Below, in pieces: positions 1 to 13,021 of a stretch of 64,000 nucleotides of DNA. The stretch's first letter is position 1, and each line of letters begins with the position of its first letter. Position numbers and translations under genes: made by a program. This stretch comes from Chaetomium olivaceum (lineage: Eukaryota > Ascomycota > Sordariomycetes > Sordariales > Chaetomiaceae), in assembly GCA_039881045.1 (NCBI GenBank), contig JAYWVB010000044.1:62001-126000 (forward strand), in the 5' to 3' direction. The notes under the pieces were generated by a model. It was not told where the DNA came from and did not search any database. It saw only the letters and a list, made by a program, of their open reading frames with translations.

Positions 1-1472
1 TGAAGACACTGTACACAGGACATGCTGAGTCTGTAGCCCTAGACTTGTGTCGCGAGTTTAGCGTGCAAATGATAAGTGACCTCGTGGAACGGTTCAACAT
101 CGTTAGCTTATCATTGGAAATATCGTTTCAGACAACAGGCCAGTTGAACCCTTCCAGGAATGAAGGCCAAGCGTAGAAGGATCCGGTCCGAGTTCGGCGA
201 GCTTTCAGCTTTAAAATGACGTAGGTAGGAAGGTGAGGCCTCTGAAGGATGTAATCGCATTTGTACATCCCTCACAGAAATCCCGGATTGGTGGTTCACA
301 TCCACTTTTTAGTCGGTATGTGTAACTATGTACCTAGATTCGTTTTACAGTAGAGAATCATTGCCGTGGAGCGAGGGCTCAGGAACCCTCCGGATCTAAT
401 TACGGTGGTCCCAGATATAGAGAGAGACGCTACAACGGTAACCAGCGCAAAATGCTGCAGGTCATCGGTTTTTCTGTTGCTTGCTTCGGAATACAATGGC
501 CGAGAGCGTGGGGGAAACAAATGCCCGCCGCACGCGCTTGGCATCGGGCTGACCCTTGGCATTTGACACAATGAACCTGGGCTGGGTCTCATACGCGAGG
601 TACCTAAAATTGTGGCCCAACATTTCAGGCATCAATATCGGATCCCTGTTCCGCAGCCTTTGTCCCTGGTCCAAGGAGCGTGCATCCCGTTCTTTGAGAG
701 CACTGGTACTTTCGCAGACGGCGATCGAAACCATCCACCACCACCACGTCGCGACGATTTCAGCCGCGACTTGAAAAAGAAATCGCCACTTCATCGATAA
801 ATCCCACCGAGCGCGTTGCCTAGAAAGGCCTCTTATAGCACTGCGATACCGAATATTCTACTTGCGACAGTTAGGCGGCCGCCTAATAGAAAAGAGGCGG
901 AAGTCGGAAGGCGGGTACGGGTTTGCGACCACCAGCCAACTTCGAAGCGGAATTTGGGGAACACTCAAACAGTCACCAACATTTGGCGCGGCGTACAGTC
1001 GGACCGGGGAGTGATGGGCCATTGCCTCGCTGGTCTTTGCCCTGTCTGCTGAGCTCATCACGACGCAACTGCAGGCAAGTGCAGGCGCACCAGCTGCTGC
1101 TGCTCAGCATTACGTTGGGGAGTTTGGACCTTTTTTTCGGGTTCACGATCTTTGCTGCATCCTACGCCAGCCCTCATCTTCCTCGCCTGGACGCGGAGTA
1201 TACATAAATCAAGTCGACGGCGACCGATCCGCCCACCGACCGCATGGAATTCGAAACCCGATCAATCCGACTCCATTCTCACCTCCCGCCCTTTTTCGCT
1301 TCACCTACCGCCAACACCTGAATCGCGCCGGCGACGAAAGGAATTTGGGAGGCATATTTGTCGGTCCCGGCGTGCTAGGAATCGTTCTCTTGAATTGCAC
1401 CGAACGAGAACAGCCCGCGCAGCGACCAGCGGTACTGTACGGATGTTTCCTCGCGCGGAAGGCGATCCCAGA
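1..1472. other. intergenic / 5' flank of MED14
   Basis: No gene could be supported here. A 110-codon reading frame starting with ATG at 794 (minus) has no recognisable domain and its composition resembles random GC-rich frames. The last few hundred bases before 1473 are open in the MED14 frame, with another in-frame ATG at 1443, and probably form the MED14 promoter and 5' leader. Confidence 0.5.
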
Positions 1473-4400
1473 ATGGACAACGGCGTACACAACAACAGCA
1501 ATACCACCCATCCGGACAAGACCAGAGCTTCCGTTGCCAACGGCGTCAGGGACGAGCGCGTGCCAGTCAACACAGAGCCCCCAGCGGGCGTTAAGGGGGC
1601 CGACAATGGACCGACCCCGGTTGGAGATTACAGCAAGCTGGAGAGCAGCTTGCAGGGTACCGGGATGGAGGAATCCGTGGACGAACTTCAACACATTACC
1701 GACGATGTCATGCCGCTGAGCCTGCTATTGACCAGACTGGCTCAATTCTCGCACATGAAGCTCCAGGAGCTTATCCTTGACTTGGCGTCGAAACCGCTCC
1801 CGGAGAATACACTGAACGGCAATGCTAAGGGCTTGATTAACAGCATAAATGGCAATGTGAATGCTGGCGTCAATGGTGCCCCCAAGCTCCCCAGTCCAGC
1901 TCTCGAAGACACATCACCCGAAAGCCTGAACAAGAAGACAATGATTTTGAAGTTCATTCAGGACCTGCACTCGAGATGGGTCAAGGCGTTAGTTATCACA
2001 GAATGGGCCAGGAACGCCGACGAAGTTGGCAAACTCATCGACTTGAGGACACATCTTGCCGCGAAGCTGGAACTGTACAACAGGACCTTTTGGAACATGG
2101 TCAACCTCAAACATGAGATGGCCTTCGCTAAAGTTCCCAGTCCGGACTTAAAGACGGCCCTGGAGGTACTCAGCACAGGGGCTGTTCATTGGATGCCAGA
2201 CGTAGGTTGCAACTGCTCCGAGTATTCGCAGTTTCTGTACTGACTCCGTTATTAGTTTGGTTACCTGCCCAAGCCTCCCCTGACGGCGCAAGAAACCTTG
2301 CACTGGCTCAATGAAATCGAGGTGGTCCTTCACATGAGACTACAGCTGCATGAGTACGAACAGATCCCGGAGCCATGGAAGGAGTACAAAATCGACAATG
2401 GACGGGTTACCTTCACGGTGCCCGGCGAATTTGAAGTCGACCTGACGATATCCGACGAAGAATTTGACAAGCAGTTCTGGTTCTTGGATTACCGACCCAT
2501 CTTCAGCCCGTCGCCATCTAAGCTCTCGGACGGAGCCCGGGGGTTCATCGAGGCACGTGTCAACACAATTCTCGAAACCGAAGGCTTGCCAGGGTGCTAC
2601 AAGTATCTGCATGAATTGACCTTGACTACGAAGATTGGGGAATTTGCCAGGCAGGCTGTTGAGCTCGGCCGCACCGGGTTATGGACCCAGACGCTGAGGG
2701 TTGAGCGGTTGAACAGGGCTCTGGGGATCCAGTACTGGGCTCAGAGCTCACATACCCAAGCATCTCAGAGCTGGATTCTCCTCGGGGTGCACAGCGGCAA
2801 GTCCTCGGAGGGAGTCGACGACCCGAGCTCCCCAAGTAGACTCATGCTCCAGTGGTTCCGCGATGGCAAGGAGGTGAAGGACGTTGACATCCCGCTGGAC
2901 ACCGACAGCATCTCTACTGAGAAGCTCTTGATGACGGTCATTTCCAGACACATCAAGCACCTCCTCTCGTCAATCTACAGCTCACTCCGCAGCAAACCTC
3001 GATATGCTCAAAAACGGGCAAGGTTATCATTACGAATCTCGGAGCCCCCGCACCTGGATTGTGCTCTAACGATGCAAACCCTCGGCGACAATCACGCTAT
3101 CCTCGGTATCGGCCCGTGGTCGGGCAATTTCTATTTCGCTGACCGGTCTCCCCTCGGACTCGACTGGGCACAAAAGTTCAACACATTACGCAATCCTGCA
3201 ACTGAGGGCCCGGTCGTCCTGGAGCAGCTTAGATGGTATCACACAACCCGTCACCTGAGAGCGCTGCCAAAGCCTGCCGACTGGACGGTCCTCCCGAAGG
3301 CCCCGGTCCCGCTCGACGAGATGAAGCGCGTTGTTTACTCACGCGCTTCGACCACACGGGAAGCATTCCACGCCGTATGGATCAGAAACGCTCGTTGGAC
3401 TCCGCAGTGGTTCGCCATGATGAGTTTGAGCCTTGGTGGTGACCGCTGGTGGCTGGTTGAAGTGTAAGAGCATCCCCCCTGACCCATGCCACACGTTTAC
3501 ATTTGCGCTAACATTCATCAAGCACGGCCGAGGGCCACGGATTGCCGGGCCTGCGAATCAACACCTTCACTGAGCTCTCCATAACACCCGCCGATTTGTT
3601 GCTTCCATCAAGTCCCTTGATTTCGAAACTCACCCAGCACGCAACGAACACCATGGAACAGATCCACGACTTTCGCGTACTCCATCAACAACGCATACAA
3701 TATACCGCCAGAAAAGCCAGTCCCGATGGTCATAGAACGACAGTCGTGCTGTCGGCGGACATGCTACCACACCAGCCGGGCTCCGACGGCACCACACAAA
3801 CAACGTGGGCCTCTAGATTCATCGAGATCAATTACAAAGGGCCAGCCCCCATTCCGCCATCAGAGTACCGCGAGTCTCTTGCTGATCCGAATTCGGTTCG
3901 AAGGCAGCCAGCACGGCAAAGGGTCATGGTCGAGGCAACAGTCGGTGTCCTTAACCCTGCCAAATTCCGTCTCCTCCGCCATAGTCTCGATCGTGATGTG
4001 TTGTACGACCGTCGGCTTGGCGAGTTTACCTTGCGATTCCAGCCAGAATCGGGCGCCGGGATCATTCCACTGCTCCGGAGCCGTATGCAGTCCCTCGGTC
4101 GCTTGGTCGACATTGTTGATGCTCTTTACCGCGGAGGCAAACACATTTCTCCCAAGAAAATCACGCTCCGCGAGATTGTGTTCTCGTATGGCAATGGGTC
4201 CCCAGCAATGTCAATGTCCAGCCAGCCCTCCCAACCCGGTGACAACAAACAGCGATCTTGGGAAGTGCGCCTTAATCTGGCCGCGGAGCAACGCCTAAAC
4301 GTCATTCTCGAGGCTGGCAACCCACACTTGCGCGCTATCGACTATTTACGATCAGCAGCAAACTCGGCCATCCTCAGAAAGTTACCGGCGTGGTTTGTAT

Positions 4401-5125
4401 TCACGCGCCCACTCTACGAGGCACTAGAACAGTTGCACGACTCGTGGGACGCGATTCTTGCAAAGGAACAAGGGACGTGCTACGTCTTCCATAAGTCGCT
4501 AGACTGGATCACAATCCGCTTCGCACTCTCCGGCGCTAAGAACCGCCGGGTGCAGTTGGACATCCAGCCGCGCGATAGGAACGGGCATCTCAACTGGCAC
4601 ATCTCCCGCGCCACAACGGACCCGAACGTTAACAATGAAAACGACGAGTTTAACAAGGTTCTGAAGCAGCGCGTTTGGTCGACCAGCGGCAACGGGTTCA
4701 AGGGCCTTGTGCACAGCGCCACGGCACAATGGGACACCGGGATCGGTCCCCTCCTAGCCCTCATCAACGAAGCCCTGCAGTCCCTTGCCGGAACTCCCCC
4801 GCCCCCGCAGGCTCCCACACCCACACAACAACCACAGCAACAACCATCACCCCATCCCCAACAAGCCCAAGCTCAAGAGCAGCGCCAACAGCAGCAGCAG
4901 CAACAGCAGCAGCAGCAACCGAACGCCCTCCAGGGTAGCGCGATGCCCGGGCGCTTCCCCCACCAGCTGCAGCAGGGCCAGCAGCTGTCGTACCATCAGC
5001 AGGCGCGTCTGCAGCAACAACAACAGCGGCAGCAGCAGCTCATGCACAACCAGAACCAGGCGCAGCAGGGCCAGCAGCGTGCTAGTATGGGCGATAGTAA
5101 CACGCCCGTGGTGGTGCTCGACTAA
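1473..5125 (+). CDS. MED14: Mediator complex subunit 14 (Rgr1)
   Basis: Exons 1473-2201, 2256-3463 and 3523-5125 give about 1179 residues. MED14 is the backbone of Mediator that joins the middle, head and tail modules and relays activator signals to RNA polymerase II in the nucleus. The N-terminal MED14 domain is clear: a PLSLLLTRLAQFSHMKLQELI block, then WMPDFGYLPKPPLTAQE spanning intron 1, then LNEIEVVLHMRL and a conserved FWFLDYRPIFSPSPS segment in exon 2. Introns of 54 and 59 nt have GTAGGT/TTAG and GTAAGA/CAAG ends and keep frame. The C-terminal 100 or so residues are Gln-rich, including a long CAG/CAA run near 4878-4920. The start at 1473 is chosen for its better context; an in-frame ATG at 1443 adds ten residues. 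No disruption was seen. Confidence 0.93.
4800..5075 (+). repeat. CAG/CAA-rich tract encoding polyglutamine in MED14
   Basis: Runs of CAG and CAA codons with interspersed Pro, Ala, His and Leu codons. The longest near-pure glutamine run lies at about 4885-4918. It is a low-complexity coding repeat, likely variable in length between strains. Confidence 0.85.
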
Positions 5126-6020
5126 AAGTTCCGAGTAAACCAACCAGCTGGGTGGTGTTTTGTTTTTGTTCCGGGGGCGGTTGAGGTTGAGCTGAAGGCA
5201 AGCTTGGGCTGGGTGAGGCTATTTGGGTTCGCGGTTGGGGAGGGGGAGGAGGGCAGCGGTTTTCTTTTCGCTGGCTCCTCTCCCCCCCCTATTCTGGTGC
5301 TGAAATGCCCGTCTTCTTTTCATTTTCGGCCCCCGGTCCCCGGCCCCCCCTTTTTTATTTTTTACTTTTTTTACGGCGCGGGGCCGACAGCGGCTGGCAT
5401 CTAGCGTGTGGCGTCTTTGTATGTATTTTATTTTGTGGCGGCTGGGGGAAAGCGGAAGCAGAAGGAAGGGTGGTGGTAGTCTTTCCCGGGCCGGCAGACA
5501 AAAAAGGGATGAGTGAAGGGACGGACGGACGGACGGATGGATGGATGGATGGGATGCAGGAGGGAGAGATACCATGTCACAGAGCATATCATATCATTGG
5601 GGCTGGCACGGCTTTTAGATAGGTAATGATACCAGCACAAACAATCAATCAATCAATCAATTGGGAGACAGGGCGGTCCTCCCATGTCTGGGAGGTCTCG
5701 TTCGTTTTCGTTGGCTTTGACTTTTTTTGCTGATCGGTGGATGAAATGAGATGTTGAGACATAAGCCTAGCTTTGTCTAGCAAACACTAGATGGTGTGGT
5801 CTCTGGTTGCGGGTGCGTACAGGAAATGAGACCCAGGATGCTGACGCGTTGTGTATTCGATTTTGTCTAAGCAGCGACCCGAGGGGGACGATACTGTCTG
5901 TTCATCTATCCGTCCATAATATATACACACCTTAGAAAGCCGCACAAATACACACGCTCACGGACACATATATATCTATTACACGCAAATCCACTCACCC
6001 CACAACGACCTCACCTCAGC
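5126..6020. other. convergent 3' intergenic region MED14/HEM14
   Basis: No gene seen. It holds pyrimidine- and purine-rich simple sequence, a GGAC/GGAT tetranucleotide run at about 5518-5553 and an AATC run at about 5642-5661. Both flanking genes end here, so terminator and polyadenylation signals for both strands must lie within it, but none is distinctive. Confidence 0.6.
5518..5553. repeat. (GGAC)n(GGAT)n microsatellite
   Basis: Four GGAC-type units followed by about four GGAT-type units, read directly from the sequence. A second short run, AATC repeated four times, lies at 5642-5661. Confidence 0.9.
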
Positions 6021-8272
6021 TCACCCCCTCTTATTCTCCATCTCCCGAATCACCTCCTTAGCCGTAAGGCCATCCTTGGTCCGCACCTCCCCCTCCTCGT
6101 CCACGTACGCGCCGCTCCCGTAGCGCAGCGGCAGGATCTGGCGCGGTGCGGACGTGAACTGGGACAGGCGGCTGTCGTTGGGCAGCTCGAAGCGGCCCAG
6201 GCCCGTGTCGCCGACAGACCAGTCAGCACCGATGCGACTCTCGCGACCGGCGATGTGGACGGCGAGGTCGCGGCCGGCGCGCAGGACCGACATGACGCCG
6301 GGGTTCTGGTAGCTCTGGCCGGCGACGGCGAGGCGGCCCTTGAAGGCCCACTCTAGCTCCACGTGGGCGGAGCGCATGCGCGCGGCGTGGCCGACCAGGT
6401 GTTGCGGGATGCATTCGCGGCGGAGCTTGGCCGACACGTGCGCCTGCTGGCTCAGCTCCGGCGGCAGCTTGAGGTGGCGCGCGACGGCGGCAAGCGCGTT
6501 CTCCTTGGCGCGCTCCGTGTCTGCGATGGTGGAGGACGGCCAGCCGTCCCAGTAGTGCCCACCCATCAGGACAGTGAGCTTGGTTCCCGGGACGGTGTCG
6601 GCGCCACGGTAGGCGGGGTCAGGGTTGGATTCGGTGGGGAGGGGGGACTCACGGTCCGAGTCGAAGATGGCGCCGAGGATACACTCAGGGTTTTGGTCAA
6701 AGGGAAGGGCTTGCGGGATAAGGTAGCCGAAACCATTGTGGGGGAAGTTGGCTTGCGGGACGGGATACCAGATGTTGACCACCATGATGTTGACGGCGGT
6801 GGAGGAGGCGAGGGATGGAAGTTTGTCTTGGGTTATTTCGGCGAGGGTTTTGGCAAAGATGGTCGAAACTACCTTGTCGTACATGGCTGGTTTCGAGGTG
6901 GTGTTCTCGGTGTGTATCTACCACGGAGGGGAGTGGTCAGTCAGTCAATGGGAAGACGCGGAGAGGTGTGGTGCGCAACGAATGCTTACTGCGACTTGAT
7001 CCAAGTTTCCGTTGTAATCGATGAGGCGGACGGGCGTCCCCGTCTTGATGGTGACGTTGGGGTTCTTTCCTAGCGCGGCGACGAGGGCCTCGGGAAGGGC
7101 GGCGAAGCCCTCGCGGAACCAGAGGGCGCCCGCGTCGAGATGTTGGGAGGCTAAATCAAAAACGGCCTTGTTCCTGACTAGCTGGGTCATCATCTCGAAG
7201 TCGACGGACCGCACCAAGACTTCGGTGATGGGCTGTTGCTGGGTAGGGATGAGGTAGTCTGATAGGAAGCCACTGCCCATACTCATCTTCCACACATCGC
7301 CGCCTGTGACTCCGTGAACTAAGGCTGACAAGAGCCTGTCTACAAGACCACGGTCGCCAAGGACGTGGCTATAGTAGTCTCCTACCGACATATCTTTGCG
7401 ACCTTCAAACAGGTCATTCCGGTAAGGGTTCTTGCCTATGTTGCGGGCAAGCTTGATAATGCTGGGAATCAGTCCTCGAAACACGGGCTGAGTAAACATG
7501 ATGATGGTGTTTATGATGGCACTGAGGCTCCCAAACATAGTACGCAACGTAGGAAGCGCGACAAGGCGATCCGGGTAGTAGACGTAGGCGCCGAGGGGCT
7601 CGTCTGCCTTCTTCACGTGCATGAGCTGGTCGGTGAGGCCGAGCTCCGTGACCTGGTCGAGGGCGGGCGGCAGTCAGCAACGTTCAGTTCAGCCCATGGG
7701 CTACGACAGAGGAAGGAACACACCAGGTCAAAGAATACCAAATCGTCCCATTTGGGTATCCGCGTAGCCGTCGTCTGCGGCGTCACCATGCGAGCGGCGC
7801 GCTCAAAGTGTACGGTGCCCACCTCGCCGTCCGGGGTCTTCACCTCGACCTTGTCGGTTTGGATCCAGCCCCCCATCCGCTTTTGCGCCTCGTAGATGGT
7901 GATCTTAGCTTTGGGCAAGAGACGTGTCAGATACCAGGCCGTGGAGAGCCCGGTCAGGCCACCGCCCAGGATGGCGATGGATTTGGGGTGGTCTTTGTTG
8001 TTGACGGCATAGTGTCGCGTGGGTTGGCGCCTGGATCCTAGTGAAATGGATAGTGGCAGTTGCCCTGCTAATCTTGTGGTCGGGATTGTTGGGATTTTCG
8101 GTGTCGTCGGTATCGTCAAAAAGTGGCGTTGGTGGGGTGTTCGCCGCCGCGGGTACGTCGTTACCAAGGCGCCATGTGAGCTGAGGAAGCGGCGGGAGGT
8201 CCGCGACGAGATGTCCCTGGCATTATTGCGGCCCCGGGTGCGTTCCAGGCAACGTAGGCTGGTTACGTACAT
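6021..8272 (-). CDS. HEM14: Protoporphyrinogen oxidase (mitochondrial)
   Basis: Exons (minus) 8272-7724, 7652-6990 and 6917-6021, all phase 0, give 702 residues. The enzyme oxidises protoporphyrinogen IX to protoporphyrin IX, the penultimate heme step, at the mitochondrial inner membrane. An Arg/Ser-rich N-terminus of about 90 residues looks like a mitochondrial presequence. It is followed by the FAD dinucleotide-binding motif ILGGGLTGLSTAWYL at about residues 101-115 and the GGWIQT motif. Further matches are the block LGAYVYYPDRLVALP and a C-terminal NDSRLSQ...IGADWSVGDTG region. Intron 1 has GTGTGT/CCAG ends and intron 2 GTAAGC/GTAG. The frame extends upstream of 8272 without an ATG, so 8272 is the first usable start. 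No break was found. Confidence 0.93.
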
Positions 8273-8994
8273 ATCAAGGCGTCTTTTAAAGACCGTATCC
8301 CGCACTGACAAGCCAGTGCGCGAAGTCAATGGCTCGGAACAGCTCGGGTGGGTGTTGGGTGACAGGTACCTACTTGCCCGGTTTATTCGAGGCGAACTAC
8401 CATTTAGCTAGGCCCACCCACACCCGTTAAACGGTCGTCACAAAGTTTCGTTTACTCGGAAGCAACCTGAGGAACGAGCACCAACCCTAACCCTATATCG
8501 TCAACTCAGCGAAGGCGACGCTTGGTGACAAATAGGTATTCTTTACTTTCACTGAGCAATTTGGGAGGTACCAAATATTGAGGACCAATATGAGGAAGCG
8601 AGCGACTACGATATGTATTCTCGTCGCTCGCGCTGTGGTGGTTCCACCATTTCTCCGCTAGTCAAACACAAGAGAATAGGCCGGTCTAAGCGGAAACAAG
8701 AGCCCCCAAAATCCCAAGGCACCACCCCCAAAACGCCGCTGTGATGATATAATATACTAGTACATGACCGAACCTACACCTCCAAATACCCATGCCTGCA
8801 ACAAACTCGCCCATGCCACATGTCCATGTCCTAGATGGGTATCCGTCCTCAGTGCTCATTCCCCGTACCCCATCGATTCCCAGTCATATACCCTCTCCCT
8901 GTCTTCCATCTCGCAGTCCGTCATCATTCCTTGCCATGACCCGGCCCGGTGCCGCTTCGCTGCAGTTCACCTGACACGTAACCCCCCGCTACAA
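8273..8994. other. intergenic region HEM14 promoter / NAB2 3' end
   Basis: No gene seen. It should contain the HEM14 promoter (transcribed leftwards) and the NAB2 3' UTR. Two adjacent CCCTAA units at about 8484-8495 resemble telomere repeats but are too short to mean anything. Confidence 0.5.
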
Positions 8995-10602
8995 CTAGAT
9001 GACCACCTCAGCGGGTTCGGCATCCGGAATGTGGTCCATGTGCTCTTCCGATCCGGGAAGAACGAGGTCCTCCGGGCCGTCGCTGGCAAACTTTCGCTCG
9101 CTGACATGCTCCTGCCCGTCTTCGGCCGTCCACACCTTGTCCTGGAAAGTGCCTCGCTGGCCCTCCTCGTGCATGAATGGGCAGCTGCGGTTGGTGCATG
9201 GGCGGTACTTGCAGGGGGTCTTGACGTGCGTAAACTTGCAGTTGGCCACCTTGCACTCGCCACCGTTCCGGCAGGCCGGCATGGTAGGATGCCGGAACGT
9301 GCAGTGAGGGTTCGCACAGTTGGGGAAGAACTTGCAGTCCTGTTCGCTCTGGTGCGCCATCTTGCTCGCCGGTGATGGGTGGCGCCCGACACACTTGCGG
9401 TTCTTGCAAGCCGCGCCAAAGGTGCAAATGTCCTTGAGGTCGACAGCGGTGTTGGGTGGCGCCGCCGGGGACTGGTGAGCAAACTTGCAGTCCTTGTTTT
9501 GGCACCGCAAGTTGAATCGGCACACCGTCTCGTCAGGGTTCGGCGCCTCGCGTTTGGCCCCAGTCATGTCGACGTCGCCTTGCGAGGCAGAATCTGCTTG
9601 GCTTCCTTCAGCGCCGTGTGGTTGTTGTTGATGCTGCTCTCCATGACCGTTGTGTTGATGATGCCCTCCGCCTCGTCGGAATTGATTTCCCCTGCCGCCA
9701 CGGTCGAACTGCTGCTTGCCACGGGTATACCCGCCGCGGCCGCCGCCGTTCTGCTGCTGGATCAACAGTTGTTGCTGCATCTGCTGAAGCATGTGGTTCT
9801 GTTGCTCCATCATGGCAAAAATATCCGCCTGCCCGTAGCCGGCTGCGTTCATCGGATTCATCCCGGCCATTCCGCCCATCCCGTTCATGGGGGCGCCGGG
9901 GGGCATGCCGCCCATGCCCGCCAGTCCAGCGGCGATGTTGGTGGCGCGTGTGTTGTTCGTCCGCGGTTGCCTTCCCGCGCCCATTCTTGGCCCAGCCGGG
10001 GGGCCCCTCCCGATTCTCTCGTTGCCGGATTGGTTACGGACACGGTGAAGTACCGAGTCCTGTGTCCGATCTAGCGCACGGTTGATCTGGCCCATGATGC
10101 GTTTCTCTCGCCCGCCGCGCATGTTGCCGGTCCCGTTTCGCATAGCCTTGGGGCCGGTAGGTCTATCGTCTGTTAGTACAAAGTTTGCGCCCCACGAAAA
10201 TTTGCGGACTTACGCATTGAGGCCGGCAACCGGTGCATCTGATGCGTCCATGCTAGCGTCAAAAGATCCATCCATAGGGTCATCGTTCGCGCCATCCGGA
10301 GCGTCAGCAGATTGTGCTGGCCCGGGGCCTAATTGCGCACCGAGCACACCAATCTGTTGGAATAACCAATTTGCGAATGCCGGGGCTGTCTGGTCGTCGG
10401 GGCCGAGTGAGAGCAGGTCCCCGGCGATTTCGGCAGCAATTTCGGATTCTGTCTTTCCGTTGGCCAACATAAGGAGGAAGTACTCGGACATGGCAGAACC
10501 TTCAGTGCCGGGGCCGGCCCATCCAAGCTCTGCGATCTTGCCCTGGATGGCCATGTTAAGGGCATCCGCGAGGGGCGTGCCGAGTACAACCTCGACGGAC
10601 AT
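8995..10602 (-). CDS. NAB2: Nuclear poly(A)-RNA-binding CCCH zinc-finger protein (Nab2-type)
   Basis: Exons (minus) 10602-10214 and 10162-8995 give 518 residues. The single 51-nt intron has GTAAGT...CTAAC...ATAG ends. Nab2 proteins bind poly(A) tails and control poly(A) length and mRNA export. The N-terminus (about residues 1-95) matches the PWI-like Nab2 N-domain with a TESEIAAEIAGDLL helix. Then come a Met/Gly/Gln-rich linker and an RGG-type basic patch (about 268-296). Five tandem CCCH fingers lie at about residues 344-461. The first four have C-x5-C-x4-C-x3-H spacing (for example CRFNLRCQNKDCKFAH) and the last C-x4-C-x4-C-x3-H, the Nab2 arrangement. Start ATG at 10602 is clear. Confidence 0.9.
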
Positions 10603-13021
10603 GATGATAAGTGGTAATGCGGAACGAGTTCGACGTCGAGGAGAAAGAATGCGAATTGATCCAAGTGGATCAGGTTTTGTGTCGGGCTCGCGCGAGTGCG
10701 GGCTCTGGTAAGAGAATCGGCGTCAGGCGAAGTCGAGTGCGGCCGATGTGGCCAAAGCAAGGCTGGGTTATCAACACGCGACTGGGGCGATTTTTAACAC
10801 GCGTGAGCTGTCCAAAGGCCAAATTTCTGCGCTTTTATCTCAAGCAATATGGCGTGAGCACGACGAGGCTGCCCAGCAAAAATGCGTCGGGCGTCGTGCA
10901 GTGAAGGTTGTAGGTGGACGTGATGTTGGTAGTTTTTAAAGATTCTAAACGTGGAGCCGAACTGCGCGAAACCAGAAGCCTGGTCCAGGTAAGACTACTC
11001 CAGGTTGCTGGGTGGCTGGTGCCGAGAAGTGATGGAAGAAGTGGCGTAATCCCGTAACTTCACGTGATTCAGCCACTTATGAACTTGGCATTGTGGCGCA
11101 TCTCGACCAAGCTTCTCGCCCGTTCGAAGTTCTGCTCAGTCATCAACCCGCCCCCTTTCATTTCTCATTTTACACAGTATTATCCGGCACTATTCGTGCA
11201 TACAAAGGACTTCCCGGCAGCCGGCAGTTGCTCGATTCATTAATATCCAGCCTCAAATCTGTCATGCATGTTGACGTCGGCCAGATGACCCGTTGCACGA
11301 CGGCCAGCGATGAGGCATCAGCAAAATTGCAAGTTAAGGTACTTACTTCGTACGGATAAGTAAAGGTAGTGTATGCTCCCTCCAGAGATTTGCCCATATC
11401 GAAAGAGGTGGGAACCCAAACTTCCCCGCATGCGATCGAGTTCCCTCCACAATGCACCTCAACGGGGGCACTCGACCGTCGGTTGTCATGATGATGCTTG
11501 GTTGGTTGCACTCTTCACCCACCTTCCTTTCTGGAGCGAGGCGGCGCCCAGTGCCAACTCCTCGGCAACAACAAACACACCATCCCTCCACAACACAGGC
11601 TCCAACTTACACTAGACATGCTCGCATGCTGCGATACTTCGTACAGTTGCAACCTTAACTCCAGTTAGTTCCAGTGGGCCCTCGGTGCCTTTACGATTGG
11701 GTACCCCAACTGCAGGCTTGCATTGCAGACAACCCTCGAGCAGCCTCTCTTGCTTGCCAATGCGCCGACCTGATTCTCGGGGTAACGTTGGTGATCTATA
11801 CATAGTTATACACAGTTCATGGTCAACATCAAGGTCTCCCTTGCAATCTCTAGTTACATCCCTTGGTCGCCAGCGGAGCCTCAGGACTGCAGTTCCTTGA
11901 CAACGATGTTCTGGGCTTTCAAGGTCGAGATCTTTCAACTGGTTATTCTAACGGTGATTATTTATAAATAACTCACCAGCACAGCCGTCCTTGTGATGGA
12001 TGCGCTCTCTGAGACATACGCCGATAACCATTGTGTCTGTCACTGAGTTGGTCGCAGGCTAACTTGATTTAAGTGTTAGTTGCCGAACTCGGAGACGGCG
12101 ATACAATGCCCTTTTTGCGCCTCTGTATCGAGTTGCTGATTGTACCAAGCAAGCGTGGCAAGCTCTTGCCCTAGCTCGTCTGGTCGTTGTTGGTCTCGGC
12201 CCGCACCTGCGATCGTCCGACGATCAACCTCGTTCAGGAAGGAAGGTGACGGCAGGCAGACGCATCATCGCCAAGCCCAGAAGTTAAAGCAAAAGTGCTG
12301 TGAAGCCCGCCTTCCCCGTCAGAAATGTAGAATTTTTTCATTCCCCTCATTCGAAGAGAGACAGAAACACCGCCGTTTTTCAAGCAGCCTCGAGGTCCTG
12401 ATGTGGCTTATCGACGACTTGGCTCCCTTGATGGTATCCTTGACTGGGGCAGGGGTGTAACGTTGCGCCTTGTCTGTTCTCTCCGGTTCCTCGCAAGAGC
12501 TAGATTTCGATCAGCACCACACGGCAAAGCAAACCCACCACCAGCTGACCCGTACGAGCTTGTGCTGAATCCAGCCTCGTGGATCGGCCGGTGTGCACCC
12601 AGCCCGCAGCCAGCCGTGTTAGCCTGCAGCGCCCGCAGCGCCCGTGGCTCCATCCGCCAACAGCGGTGGGCTTCAGAGCTTCCGTCCCCGCTGGCGCTGT
12701 CAACACGCACCCAACCATCACAAACAACACAGGACCCGCCCTGTTTCTTTGGTAATCCCCTCTCGGGTTGCAACCAACCTGTGCAACGGTGCCGGCGCAT
12801 GGTTCTGGTGATTGGATCTACCCGAGCCCACCAACCATCTGGTTGTCTCATTAATATCCCCGAATGAGCATCCAGGCATAAAATCCTAGCTCCTAGAAAC
12901 ATTCCAGCCCCCCCTGCCGCGCCTTACTGAGCTGCTCATATTTATCAAAAACCGGCACCCCTCCAAATTTCTTCATGTTCTCCGCCCATACCACACGACA
13001 GTTCATGAATTGATTGGCAAG
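10603..13021. other. 2.4-kb divergent intergenic region NAB2/GH20
   Basis: No gene could be supported. Frames up to about 160 codons occur on both strands but lack domains, splice logic or good starts. It must carry the promoters of NAB2 (leftwards) and the hexosaminidase gene (rightwards). A two-codon upstream reading frame, ATG AAT TGA at 13005-13013, sits 8 nt before the hexosaminidase start. Confidence 0.5.

Noticed and set aside
462..794. 110-codon ATG-started frame on the minus strand
   Set aside because: No motif, no neighbours, composition like random GC-rich frames, and other frames overlap it on both strands.
8484..8495. CCCTAACCCTA, telomere-like
   Set aside because: Only two units, within ordinary single-copy DNA; expected by chance in a window of this size. 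The similar repeat at 20966-21005 is a short intronic repeat.
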